64,000 nt of DNA from Allorhizobium borbori (lineage in GTDB: Bacteria > Pseudomonadota > Alphaproteobacteria > Rhizobiales > Rhizobiaceae): contig NZ_JACIDU010000003.1 of the NCBI RefSeq assembly GCF_014196535.1, positions 124,001 to 188,000 of the forward strand. The letters run 5' to 3'. Positions 34,669 to 44,557 of the stretch are shown here, piece by piece. A program made the translations under genes and the position numbers. Numbering within the stretch: the first letter of the stretch is position 1; each line of letters starts with the position of its first letter. The notes under the pieces were generated by a model. That model was not told where the DNA came from, made no database searches, and saw nothing but the letters and a program-made list of their open reading frames with translations.

Positions 34669-35328
34669 ATGAGCGAGTTTCGCTTTTCGTACCCGGCATG
34701 TGTCATCGCCGGCAAAAGCCTTCTGACTGCGCAGGATATTGCTATTTTGCGCACCATCGCCCTGCCCCGGGGCGTGCAATGCGAAACGGATATCGTTTCG
34801 CTTCTGGCGATCAACAATTCCTGTCGGGAAAAATGTCCGGAATGGACAGACTATTTCACCGCGGTGATTGCCGACTTCGTGCTGAACCGACTGGCTCCTC
34901 GCGGCCAGCTTGATGATGCCAAGGCCGGGCTGGTGCAGCGTCTGTTTGCCACCGCCGGATTGATCGGCTCCACCGAGGAACTGGCGCTCGTTCTCGCCCT
35001 CATCGAACACGCGCCCCGTGCGCCGGAAAGCCTGGTAGCCTTTGCGCTTGATCAGGTGCGTCACGCGCTCCAGAGCGGTCAGGGCGCCTATGCCGACAGC
35101 CGCAAGGCCAGCGCGGGCATCAATGCCGACGACCTCGCCTACATCGCCCGTGTGCTGGACGCTGCGAGCGACGACAGACGCGATACCCTGTCACCACTTG
35201 CTGCCACGGTTCTCATGGCCATCGATTCCGTTGCGGTTTCGGCCTTCAACCATGCTGGCTGGAGCGATCTGATATACGCGCTGCGCGGCCCGCAAAGCGC
35301 GGACGCGCCGTGTGGCATTGCCGCCTGA
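34669..35328 (+). CDS. Hypothetical protein, 219 aa
   Basis: A soluble protein with GGAGAAC before ATG 34669. The N terminus (FRFSYPACVIAGKSLLTAQDIAILR) and the segment NNSCREKCPEWTDYFTAV contain three Cys, of which two (CREKC) are a CxxxC pair that could bind metal. The rest is helical and Ala/Leu-rich. I recognise no domain. It is set apart from the DMT gene by about 76 bases. Genomic company here does not suggest a role. Confidence 0.7.
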   Translation: MSEFRFSYPACVIAGKSLLTAQDIAILRTIALPRGVQCETDIVSLLAINNSCREKCPEWTDYFTAVIADFVLNRLAPRGQLDDAKAGLVQRLFATAGLIGSTEELALVLALIEHAPRAPESLVAFALDQVRHALQSGQGAYADSRKASAGINADDLAYIARVLDAASDDRRDTLSPLAATVLMAIDSVAVSAFNHAGWSDLIYALRGPQSADAPCGIAA

Positions 35329-35374
35329 GCCCGGACAGGGTAATTCCCCTGCTAGGCACGTCAGGGGAGTGACT

Positions 35375-35827
35375 ATGATCTATGTGGATGCGGACGCCTG
35401 CCCGGTGAAAGCGGAGATACTGAAGGTCGCGGAGCGGCATGGCCTGAAGGTGACGTTCGTCGCCAATTCCGGCCTTCGCCCTTCCCGGGATCCGATGGTA
35501 ACCAACGTCATCGTTTCAGCCGGGTTCGATGCCGCCGACGACTGGATCGCCGAGCGGGCCGGTGCGGGTGACGTGGTGGTGACGGCGGATGTGCCGCTGG
35601 CCGGGCGTTGCGTGGCTGCCGGAGCGCTGGTGACGGGGCCGACGGGCCGTGTCTTCGACCAGACGAACATTGGCATGGCGACCGCCATGCGCGACCTATC
35701 CGCCCATCTGCGCGAAACCGGTGAAAGCAAGGGCTATAACGCCGCGTTTTCGCCGCGTGACCGTTCGGCCTTTCTGGAAACGATGGAACTGCTATGCCGA
35801 CGCGCTAAAAGCCATAATCAGGGCTGA
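35375..35827 (+). CDS. YaiI/YqxD-family protein (DUF188)
   Basis: A 150-residue protein with the family opening MIYVDADACPVKAEILKVA and the conserved DVVVTADVPLAGRCVAAGA and FDQTNIGMATAMRDL. AGGGGAG precedes ATG 35375; the longer frame to 35312 overlaps the upstream gene. The family resembles PIN/NYN nuclease folds but its reaction is unproven. The 3' end overlaps the minus-strand gene by ten bases. Confidence 0.93.
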   Translation: MIYVDADACPVKAEILKVAERHGLKVTFVANSGLRPSRDPMVTNVIVSAGFDAADDWIAERAGAGDVVVTADVPLAGRCVAAGALVTGPTGRVFDQTNIGMATAMRDLSAHLRETGESKGYNAAFSPRDRSAFLETMELLCRRAKSHNQG

Positions 35828-36300
35828 AGGGCAGCTTCCAGCGCCATGGCCACCGACATGCCGCCCGGCGGATCAAGCGACAGCGCCTTGGCGGCAATAC
35901 GGGCAATCTTCTCCGACAAGGCCCAGCCATTGGCAGAGCTTGCGGAATAGACGCCGACCGCGATGACCGAGCCATTCGCGACGGAGGCAGCCTTCACCGT
36001 GAATCGCGCCCTGTGACGCTGACCGAAGAAGAACGGCGTCTGCGTGATCGAATCGAGCCGGACGGACACGACGACGCGGGGCAAGGGTTCCCTGCGGATG
36101 GTCGCCTGAACGGAACTCTTGAGGCGCTGTTCCACATCACGGGCGAGAGCGGGCGCCACGCCCTCACCTGCCGTCACAAATGCCCCGCGCACGTCGTAAA
36201 GCATCGCATCGCCACGGCCTCCCGCCGCCGGCATGCGGAAAGCCGACAGACTGACCACGGCAAGCAATAGAAACAGGGCAGATACGGCTTTCCTGAACAT
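35818..36300 (-). CDS. Secreted hypothetical protein, 160 aa
   Basis: An N-terminal signal segment (KAVSALFLLLAVVSLSAF) suggests export; no lipobox. The body starts with Gly-rich residues and alternates strands and helices (RVVVSVRLDSITQ, GSVIAVGVYSASSA), like a small periplasmic protein. AGAGGAGC precedes the start at 36300. No family recognised. Its end overlaps the YaiI-family gene on the other strand. Confidence 0.7.
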   Translation of the reverse strand: MFRKAVSALFLLLAVVSLSAFRMPAAGGRGDAMLYDVRGAFVTAGEGVAPALARDVEQRLKSSVQATIRREPLPRVVVSVRLDSITQTPFFFGQRHRARFTVKAASVANGSVIAVGVYSASSANGWALSEKIARIAAKALSLDPPGGMSVAMALEAALQP

Positions 36301-36354
36301 CGGTGGACAAGGCTCCTCTTGGGAGCATGATCCACCTCTATGGTTAGGAAAGCG

Positions 36355-37155
36355 TTACGTTCTGAGGGCTGCTAATGCCGATGCGGCAGCCAGCATTTCC
36401 GCCTTGCGCCAGGCGCGGCGGGCGGAGGCCTCTTCATCCTCCCCCCACTGTTCGATGGTCCAGTCCTCGTCGATATGGGCGCGTTGCCAGGCCTCTTCGG
36501 CCGAAAGTTCGCCCTCCGCAAAGGCAAGCGCCAGAAGGGCCGAGCCGGTCAGCGTGGTTATGGTGTGCAGGCAGGCAAGTTCCAGCGCCGACTGGTACTT
36601 CCGTAACGTAACCCCAAAGGCGGCAATGGCTTCACGCGGCTGTTCCCGGTGCATGATACCTTCCACGGTCTCGAAGCGAGCCCCCAGCGTGTTCGCCGCC
36701 CAATCCAGGATCGGATCCCAGCCTTCCGCTTGCCGGGTCACCAGCGCTTCCGGCGCATCGGCGCGGTAGCAGAGCAGGTCACTGGAAGAAAATCGCAGGA
36801 TATCCTCAAGCACGGATTGCGTGTCCGTTGCGATACCGTCCAGCGCCGTGTTGACGATGCGGGTGATCGGCATCTTGGCGGGATCGACCTCCGTGTCCTG
36901 CGCCTGCCATTCGGCGGCCACCAGCGCGGCCAGCGCCTCGGTCGGCACCATCAGCGCGTTACGGGCCGGCGTTTTCACCGGGCGGCCATCGAGCAGGATT
37001 GAGAAGCCCGCTTCCGCATCGCCCGAAACGGTCACATCCTTGTAGAACCGCTTGGGCAGCGGGCGCTTCATCTGGATTTGCGCGCGCCGGGTCGGATCGG
37101 GATGGCTCAGCATGTCGTCGGCGTGGTCGGCTATCTCGTTCAGGAAATCGCGCAT
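36355..37155 (-). CDS. ATP12-family F1-ATPase assembly chaperone
   Basis: A 266-residue protein with the ATP12 pattern: KRFYKDVTVSGD near the N terminus, DGRPVKTPARN, LVAAEWQAQ, and MPITRIVNTALDG. ATP12 binds the F1 alpha subunit during assembly of ATP synthase; bacterial homologues are known mainly in alphaproteobacteria. Start 37155 has GGAGG. It lies on the same strand as the HAD and RluC genes and is spaced 13 bases from the former, so it is the last gene of a probable operon. Confidence 0.92.
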   Translation of the reverse strand: MRDFLNEIADHADDMLSHPDPTRRAQIQMKRPLPKRFYKDVTVSGDAEAGFSILLDGRPVKTPARNALMVPTEALAALVAAEWQAQDTEVDPAKMPITRIVNTALDGIATDTQSVLEDILRFSSSDLLCYRADAPEALVTRQAEGWDPILDWAANTLGARFETVEGIMHREQPREAIAAFGVTLRKYQSALELACLHTITTLTGSALLALAFAEGELSAEEAWQRAHIDEDWTIEQWGEDEEASARRAWRKAEMLAAASALAALRT

Positions 37156-37168
37156 GGCATGGCCTCCG

Positions 37169-37822
37169 TCAGAAAATCATATCATAGAGATCGGCGGGGC
37201 GTGCGGCGATGCGGTCTGCGCCCGCCTTCAACAGGTCTTCCACGGAACCATAACCCCAGGAAACACCGAGCGCCTTCGCCCCGGCGGCCTTCGCCATCTG
37301 CATGTCGTAGATCGCATCGCCGATGACGACCGTCTGCGCCGGCGTCATGCCCATTTCGTCGCAGCATTCCGAAACCATCGCCGGATGCGGCTTGGAGGGG
37401 CAATCGTCCGCCGTGCGCGCCACGATGAAGTGCGAGCGAATGCCGTTGTTTTCGAGCGTGCCTTCAAGACCCCGGCGGGATTTCCCGGTGACCGCGCCGA
37501 TCAGAACATCGTCACGCGCCGCCAGTCTTGCGATCAGGTCGGCGATACCATCGAACATGGTCTCGGGATATTTTGCCGTAGCGCGCACGCCCATGAAGAT
37601 GGACTTGTAATAGGCCATCATCTCGATGGCTTCCTCGTCGGCATGCTCCTTGCCCTGTATGCGGGCGATGGCGATGTCGAGCGTCAGGCCGATGATTGCC
37701 TTCGTCTGCACCATGGACGGCCGGGCGTGGCCGAAATGCTCGAAAGTCTGTTCCATTACCGCATGAATGAGGGCTGCGCTTTCGACCAGCGTGCCATCGC
37801 AATCGAAGAGAACAAGCTTCAT
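37169..37822 (-). CDS. HAD-superfamily hydrolase (phosphoglycolate phosphatase-like)
   Basis: A 217-residue phosphatase with all HAD motifs: DCDGTLVES (Asp8 nucleophile and Asp10), GAVTGKSRRG (motif II Thr), Lys in CPSKPHP, and GDAIYDM (motif IV; the second Asp of the usual pair is Tyr). The helical cap (about 20-85) is of the Gph type. The physiological substrate is not shown. Its start overlaps the RluC stop by four bases. Confidence 0.9.
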   Translation of the reverse strand: MKLVLFDCDGTLVESAALIHAVMEQTFEHFGHARPSMVQTKAIIGLTLDIAIARIQGKEHADEEAIEMMAYYKSIFMGVRATAKYPETMFDGIADLIARLAARDDVLIGAVTGKSRRGLEGTLENNGIRSHFIVARTADDCPSKPHPAMVSECCDEMGMTPAQTVVIGDAIYDMQMAKAAGAKALGVSWGYGSVEDLLKAGADRIAARPADLYDMIF

Positions 37823-38814
37823 TCGTCGTCACTCTCCGCGCTGTCCTGATCGAAGCCGAGCAGGTTCCAGCTCTGGACCATATGTGGCGGCAGTGGCGCG
37901 GTCACGCGCAGGCGTCCGCCGTTCGGATGCGGAATATCGATGTGGCGCGCGTGGAGATGCAGGCGCTTCTGGATGCCACCGGGGAAATCCCAGTTCGGAT
38001 CATCGATGAAATATTTGGGATCACCAATGATCGGGTGGCCGATATGCAGCGCGTGAACGCGAAGCTGGTGGGTGCGGCCCGTATACGGTTCCATCTCCAG
38101 CCAGGCGAGACTATGGGCTGCCGTCTCGACAACACGATAATAGGAAACGGCGTGATCGGCCCCGTCCTCACCGTGCTTGGCAACACGCATGCGATCGCCA
38201 TCCTCGGTCTGCTCCTTGACGAGCCAGGTGGAAATCTTGTCGTCGCGCTTGCGCGGCACGCCCTTCACCAGCGCCCAATAGGTCTTCTTGGTGTCGCGCT
38301 CGCGGAAAGCGGCGGTCAGCTTCTGAGCAGCACCACGGGTACGGGCCACCACGAGAACGCCGGAGGTGTCACGGTCAAGCCGATGCACGAGGCGCGGCTT
38401 TTCGCCCTTCGGGCTCGTCCAGGCTTCCAGCATCTTGTCGATGTGACGGGCTACGCCGGAACCGCCCTGCACGGCAAGGCCGGCCGGCTTGTTCAGCACA
38501 AACACCTTGTCATCCTCATGCAGCAGCATGCGGGCCAGCAATTCGGCATCGCCTGAATGCTTCAGGTCCTTGCCGGCTATCGGGCCGGTCTTTGGCGCCT
38601 TGGCGTCCACCTCCATGGGCGGGACGCGCACCACCTGACCGGGCTGCACGCGCGCATCGGTCTTGACGCGGCCACCATCGACGCGCACCTGTCCGGAACG
38701 CAGCAGTTTCTGCAACTGCCCGAAACCGAGGCCGGGATAATGGATCTTGAACCAGCGGTCGAGCCGCATGCCCGCTTCGTCTGCCTCGACCGGGATATGT
38801 TCGATGCCCGCCAT
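37819..38814 (-). CDS. RluC/RluD-family pseudouridine synthase
   Basis: A 331-residue rRNA-modifying enzyme. Start 38814 (MAGIEHIPVEADEAGMRLDRWF) is preferred over the frame to 38961, which overlaps crcB. An S4 RNA-binding domain (about 12-75) precedes the catalytic domain with HRLDRDTSGV (catalytic Asp) and GRTHQLRVHAL. Family members convert uridines in 23S rRNA; RluC-type targets (955, 2504, 2580) are likely but unproven. It leads the RluC-HAD-ATP12 group. Confidence 0.92.
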   Translation of the reverse strand: MAGIEHIPVEADEAGMRLDRWFKIHYPGLGFGQLQKLLRSGQVRVDGGRVKTDARVQPGQVVRVPPMEVDAKAPKTGPIAGKDLKHSGDAELLARMLLHEDDKVFVLNKPAGLAVQGGSGVARHIDKMLEAWTSPKGEKPRLVHRLDRDTSGVLVVARTRGAAQKLTAAFRERDTKKTYWALVKGVPRKRDDKISTWLVKEQTEDGDRMRVAKHGEDGADHAVSYYRVVETAAHSLAWLEMEPYTGRTHQLRVHALHIGHPIIGDPKYFIDDPNWDFPGGIQKRLHLHARHIDIPHPNGGRLRVTAPLPPHMVQSWNLLGFDQDSAESDDE

Positions 38815-38890
38815 TGGATGCCTTGTCCTTGTCACTTGAAGGCGTCCGTTTACCGGCTTTTCGCGCTGGAGGAAAGGCGTTTCGACCTTT

Positions 38891-39268
38891 TCAGAGAACA
38901 GCGCGCACTGTGAGCAGTCCAGCTCCTGTCGCGAGCAGCGAAACGACGACGCTTGCCGCAACGTAAAGCATGGCTTCCGTTACGGCACCCTTCTCATAAA
39001 GCACCCAGACATCGAGCGAAAAGGCGGAGAAAGTTGTGAAACCGCCAAGAAAGCCGGTGATGAGCAAAAGGCGCAGATCGAGCGGCGCGGACACGCCCCT
39101 GACGATCGCTTCCGCCAGACAGCCGATGGCGAAGGAACCGACGATATTGACCGTCAGCGTGCCCCATGGAAAGCCGGGACCGATAAGGCGAAGTGCAGCC
39201 AAACCGGTAAGATAGCGGCAGACGGACCCGGCGGCTCCGCCCAGGGCGACAAGGAGAATGTTCAACAT
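38891..39268 (-). CDS. crcB: Fluoride efflux protein
   Basis: A 125-residue protein with four membrane spans: GGAAGSVCRYL, TLTVNIVGSFAIGC, the signature GFLGGFTTFSAFSLD and a last span at about 97-120. Fluc/CrcB channels work as double-topology dimers and lower cytoplasmic fluoride. I saw no fluoride riboswitch upstream. The RluC start lies about 76 bases downstream, so cotranscription is likely. Confidence 0.95.
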   Translation of the reverse strand: MLNILLVALGGAAGSVCRYLTGLAALRLIGPGFPWGTLTVNIVGSFAIGCLAEAIVRGVSAPLDLRLLLITGFLGGFTTFSAFSLDVWVLYEKGAVTEAMLYVAASVVVSLLATGAGLLTVRAVL

Positions 39269-39313
39269 GCCGCCAGTCTTAAACCGGCTGACGACGTTGT
39301 CCAGAGGAAGTGC

Positions 39314-39865
39314 TCAGGGTTCGTAGGCCAGCGCCTTTTCGAGCCATCCGTCCACAAAGCCGGCCACCTGCGACCAGTCTGTGAATTCGCGGTCGGCCTT
39401 CCCTGAAACGCCCTCAGCGGCCGGCGCCTTGGCCGCAATGCGGCGCACCATCCAGCGCTTGAAGAAATCATATTCGGCAAAGCGCAAGGCACCCGCCACA
39501 TGGGCGATCTCGCGCGGCGTCCAGCCTGTTTCAGCAATCAACTGATCGGCAAAGTGGCGTGCTTCGTCCTGTTCCTCCGAATATTCGCTGGCAATCATCA
39601 GCGATACGGATACGAAGGCTGAAGGCACACCGTTCAGCCAACCACGTTCGCGGTGCACGAAATCGAAGAACGGCGCGGGGTAGCGCCCGCCGTGAACGGG
39701 CGCACACAGGATGGCGGCTTCCGGGCGTTCCAGCGAGTATTCCGCCATCGTGGCGACATCGAACAGCACCGCACGGTGGCCCCGCGCCTCGACCTGTTCT
39801 GCAATCGCCGAGGCAATCTTGCGTGTCTGCCCCTCGATGCTCGTATATCCAACGAGAATGATCAT
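39314..39865 (-). CDS. Flavodoxin-like protein (HemG-type)
   Basis: A 183-residue protein with the FMN phosphate loop YTSIEGQTRKIA near the N terminus and CAPVHGGRYPAPF for the second FMN loop, as in HemG-type menaquinone-dependent protoporphyrinogen oxidases. The C-terminal part (FFKRWMVRRIAAK) is also HemG-like. Rhizobia usually use other enzymes for this heme step, so the role may be different. The start at 39865 is the only good ATG. It is 46 bases from crcB. Confidence 0.78.
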   Translation of the reverse strand: MIILVGYTSIEGQTRKIASAIAEQVEARGHRAVLFDVATMAEYSLERPEAAILCAPVHGGRYPAPFFDFVHRERGWLNGVPSAFVSVSLMIASEYSEEQDEARHFADQLIAETGWTPREIAHVAGALRFAEYDFFKRWMVRRIAAKAPAAEGVSGKADREFTDWSQVAGFVDGWLEKALAYEP

Positions 39866-39978
39866 CTTTTCTCCTCCAGATTCGGCCGCGGATCAGTCCT
39901 CCTCACCAACCGGCGACCTTGCGCACGATAAATCAACGTTGACGTAAACGGAAGAAGAAAGATCGCGATGCGCAAACG

Positions 39979-40012
39979 AAAACCGCCCGCGACGAATGGC
40001 GCGGGCGGTTTT
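39979..40012 (-). terminator. Terminator of pyrG
   Basis: A 13-base-pair stem (CCGCCCGCG/CGCGGGCGG core, A-T extended) with an eight-base loop. The flanking A and T runs may serve both strands. Confidence 0.85.
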
Positions 40013-40034
40013 TGAAATGGGCATTAAACCGGTG

Positions 40035-41711
<1,677 letters not shown>

Positions 41712-41747
41712 TCACGTTTTGGGGATCATGTTGGGGAAAAGCTGGAC

Positions 41748-41777
41748 ATAAGAAAACCGGCAGGCGGGACCTGCCGG
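41748..41777 (-). terminator. Terminator of secG
   Basis: An eight-base-pair stem CCGGCAGG/CCTGCCGG with a five-base loop, followed in the minus transcript by UUUUCUU. Confidence 0.85.
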
Positions 41778-41798
41778 CGGATGAAGTCTTCAGACCGG

Positions 41799-42176
41799 TC
41801 AGTTGCCGGTCGGAACGCCAGAATTGTTGGCGGGAGCCGGTGCTGCCGGAGCGGCGGGTGCTGCCGGAGCCTGGCCCGCCGGGCCGAGCGAATCGAGAAT
41901 GCCCGCGCCGGAGCCCTGCGTGGCCGGAATACGATCCAGCACATCGGTCGGCTTGGCTTCGTAACGCGCCAGAAGGCCGAGGCCAAGCGACGTGACGAAG
42001 AACAGCGTTGCGAGAATGGCCGTCGTGCGGGTCAGCGCATTGGCCGTGCCACGGGCCGACATGAAGCCGGAACCGCCACCGATGCCGAGGCCGCCGCCTT
42101 CCGAACGCTGGATAAGCACGATACCGACCAGCGCAATGACGATCAGGAGATGGATGACGATCAGTACGTTTTGCAT
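41799..42176 (-). CDS. secG: Preprotein translocase subunit SecG
   Basis: A 125-residue protein with two membrane spans: the first ends in the family signature IVLIQRSEGGGLG, with GGGSGFMSARG next, and the second is about residues 52-72. The rest is a Pro/Ala-rich tail (PAAPAAPAAPAP) longer than in E. coli, as seen in alphaproteobacteria. SecG aids SecYE in protein export. It is transcribed separately from pyrG by virtue of a terminator. Confidence 0.93.
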   Translation of the reverse strand: MQNVLIVIHLLIVIALVGIVLIQRSEGGGLGIGGGSGFMSARGTANALTRTTAILATLFFVTSLGLGLLARYEAKPTDVLDRIPATQGSGAGILDSLGPAGQAPAAPAAPAAPAPANNSGVPTGN

Positions 42177-42329
42177 TTGCAGCCTGTCCTGCCCCGCAGA
42201 AAACGCGGGTGAAATCGAAATGGGTTGGCGGCTCTTTACATGAGGCGAACCGCCATTCCAAGACCCTTACGCATTTTAGGGCCAGTTTGTGCCTGAGTGC
42301 GACGTTTTCCCCCGCAGGGAAAGAGCGTC

Positions 42330-43100
42330 TTACGCCAGCAGATCCTCATAGACGCCATAGATGGCGAGGAAGTCGGTGGCTTTCAAGCTTGCGCCGCCGA
42401 TCAGGGCGCCATCGACGTTATCGACGGCCATCAGCTCTTTGGCGTTGTTTGGCTTGACCGAACCACCATAGAGAATGCGCATGGTCTTACCTTCTTCGCC
42501 GAGGTGACGGACGAGTTCCTCACGCATGAAGGCGTGGGCAACCTTGACGTCTTCCGTCGTCGGGGTGACGCCCGTGCCGATAGCCCAGACGGGTTCATAG
42601 GCGATGACAGTGTTGGCGGCCTTTGCTTCGTGCGGAACCGAACCGGAAAGCTGACGCTTCAGCACATCCAGTGTCTGGCCGGCCTGGCGCTGTTCAGCGG
42701 TTTCGCCAATGCAGATGATGGCGATCAGCCCGGCGGCATGGGCGGCCTCTGCCTTGGCGCGTACCAGATGATCGGTTTCCGCATAGTCCGTGCGGCGCTC
42801 GGAATGGCCGACGATGACGTAGGAGCCGAAGACATCGGCAATCATTTCCGCAGAAATATCACCGGTATGGGCGCCACTGACATTCTGATGGCAATCCTGG
42901 CCACCGATTTCCAGCGGGCTATCCTCGGCCAGAGCGGTTGCCACATAAAGCAGCGTGGCAGGCGGGCAGATCAGTGTATCGACCTTCTCGGACAGCGGAC
43001 GGTTCACCCCTTCCGCAATCGCCTTGATCTGGTCGAGCGCCTCGCGCGTGCCATTCATTTTCCAGTTTCCCGCAACCAGCGGACGAACATTCGGGGTCAT
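42330..43100 (-). CDS. tpiA: Triosephosphate isomerase
   Basis: A 256-residue enzyme interconverting dihydroxyacetone phosphate and glyceraldehyde 3-phosphate. Active residues: Lys14 in AGNWKMNG, the His of IVGHSERR and the Glu of [11 protein letters not shown]; the phosphate loop is YGGSVKPNN. Start 43100 gives [17 protein letters not shown]. SecG lies 153 bases downstream. Confidence 0.97.
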   Translation of the reverse strand: MTPNVRPLVAGNWKMNGTREALDQIKAIAEGVNRPLSEKVDTLICPPATLLYVATALAEDSPLEIGGQDCHQNVSGAHTGDISAEMIADVFGSYVIVGHSERRTDYAETDHLVRAKAEAAHAAGLIAIICIGETAEQRQAGQTLDVLKRQLSGSVPHEAKAANTVIAYEPVWAIGTGVTPTTEDVKVAHAFMREELVRHLGEEGKTMRILYGGSVKPNNAKELMAVDNVDGALIGGASLKATDFLAIYGVYEDLLA

Positions 43101-43447
43101 GGATATCCAGTCCTTGTCTTATCGCAGCTTTCGCTGTCTCGCCCGGCAAAGGCTGAGTTGCATTGAAAGCTTTCGACCGCCCGGCCGGCGGCCTTCGATG
43201 GAATATGGTAAGATTCGCCGCAGCATCGCCCCGGTTTCCGGCAAAGGATCAGTAAAGTCCGGCCCCCGGCTGTCATCTGATGCGATCCTCGGCTTTTGTC
43301 CCCTCTTCGTCCCCAGCCACGAAGACAGGAAATAGGGGATCAATCTTTCTATGCGCAAAGCCTAGCAAAATAAAACTGCAAACTCATCACGCATGACGTT
43401 TTTTTGACGTTACTGCGTAAAAATGCCGCTCGTTTTGCTTGCCTCTC
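43101..43447. other. Intergenic region tpiA-hydrolase, no gene supported
   Basis: About 347 bases. Short minus frames exist near 43119-43358 but lack a ribosome binding site and convincing codon use. The part 43340-43440 is AT-richer and probably holds the tpiA promoter and the end of the hydrolase transcript. No clear terminator found. Confidence 0.5.
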
Positions 43448-44329
43448 CTATTTTTTGGTCAAAATCCAGTTGAGAACTGCGCGCCAGTCGGTCATCCGCA
43501 CCGGTGTTCCATGGGATCCGGTTTCAAAAAGCGTGAAGCGGACAGGCTGCCCTGCCCCGTGCAACTTGTCGTAAAGCGCGATCTGCTCTTCTGCCTTGTA
43601 GGTCTTGTCATTGCCGCCATGGGTGAACCACACCGGCAGCCGGGCCTTGTAGGCCGCGCTCTTGGAATAATCGGGGTCTGTCGCGCCGCCCAGGATCGCC
43701 ATGCCCTTCAGCTTCGAGACCGCCCCGGCGTCCCGGCTGATGCCCCAACAGAGGAAACTGCCCATGGAGGCACAGGTGAGGATGACGGGACGGCCGGGCG
43801 AACGGGCCGAGATTTCCGCAATCAGTGCTGCGATCGAAGCGGCGCCGGCGGTGTCGAAGGTCTTCACGCTCGGCGCGTAGAATGTGCCGCCATTCAGGAC
43901 CGCAAGATTCTTCAGCCGGTTGAAGTTGCCACCGAAGCGATAGTCGTTCATGGCGAGACGCCGGTCGCCATCGCGACCATGGATGAAGATGACCGAAAAG
44001 GCGCTGTTTGCCATTGGCCCGACGCGTCCGAGTTCGAGCGGCCCAGTCGGCAGGTTCCAGGTTTCAAGCGCTTCGGCCTTGCGCGCTCCGAGATCGACGT
44101 AACGGCGCTTTACCCGTCTTTCGGGCTCCTCGTCCCGGGCGTTGATGTCGCGCATTTCCTGATAATCCACACGTTCGAAATCACCACCGTCCCTGCGGTC
44201 CATGATGATCGGTGTAAAAAGATCATCCTTGAAAGGCTTCAACGGACCTTCCTGCGCCTGCGCGCAGTCGCAGGCAAGTGCGGCGAAAAGGCTTAAAATC
44301 GTGGCTCTGGCGAAATGAACTGTGGACAT
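43448..44329 (-). CDS. Secreted alpha/beta-hydrolase family protein
   Basis: A 293-residue protein starting at 44329. A signal peptide (ATILSLFAALACDCAQAQ) is cleaved about residue 25. The fold is supported by the oxyanion strand VIFIHGRDGD, the nucleophile Ser in TCASMGSFLCW (a variant of GxSxG), an Asp in THGGNDKTYK and the His in ETGSHGTPV. The longer frame to 44983 runs antisense into parE and is rejected. The substrate is unknown. It is divergent from parE. Confidence 0.82.
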   Translation of the reverse strand: MSTVHFARATILSLFAALACDCAQAQEGPLKPFKDDLFTPIIMDRRDGGDFERVDYQEMRDINARDEEPERRVKRRYVDLGARKAEALETWNLPTGPLELGRVGPMANSAFSVIFIHGRDGDRRLAMNDYRFGGNFNRLKNLAVLNGGTFYAPSVKTFDTAGAASIAALIAEISARSPGRPVILTCASMGSFLCWGISRDAGAVSKLKGMAILGGATDPDYSKSAAYKARLPVWFTHGGNDKTYKAEEQIALYDKLHGAGQPVRFTLFETGSHGTPVRMTDWRAVLNWILTKK

Positions 44330-44557
44330 GCGTCGTTCCATCGGCTTCAAAAGTCCCTGCGAGCCTTGCCATCCGCCGTCAGGCAAAGCAATCCTGAGAG
44401 CAGGATTTGACCCGTTGCCCGGCATTTGCGGCGTTTTGCGCGGGAACAGCGGCCTTTCCATGACATGCACCGCGCGGTTCTTTCTGGCAGAATCGCAGTG
44501 ATTCGCCTGCGCAAGCATCTGTGTCAGAACAAAAGAAGCACGAGACAAGACGATCCG

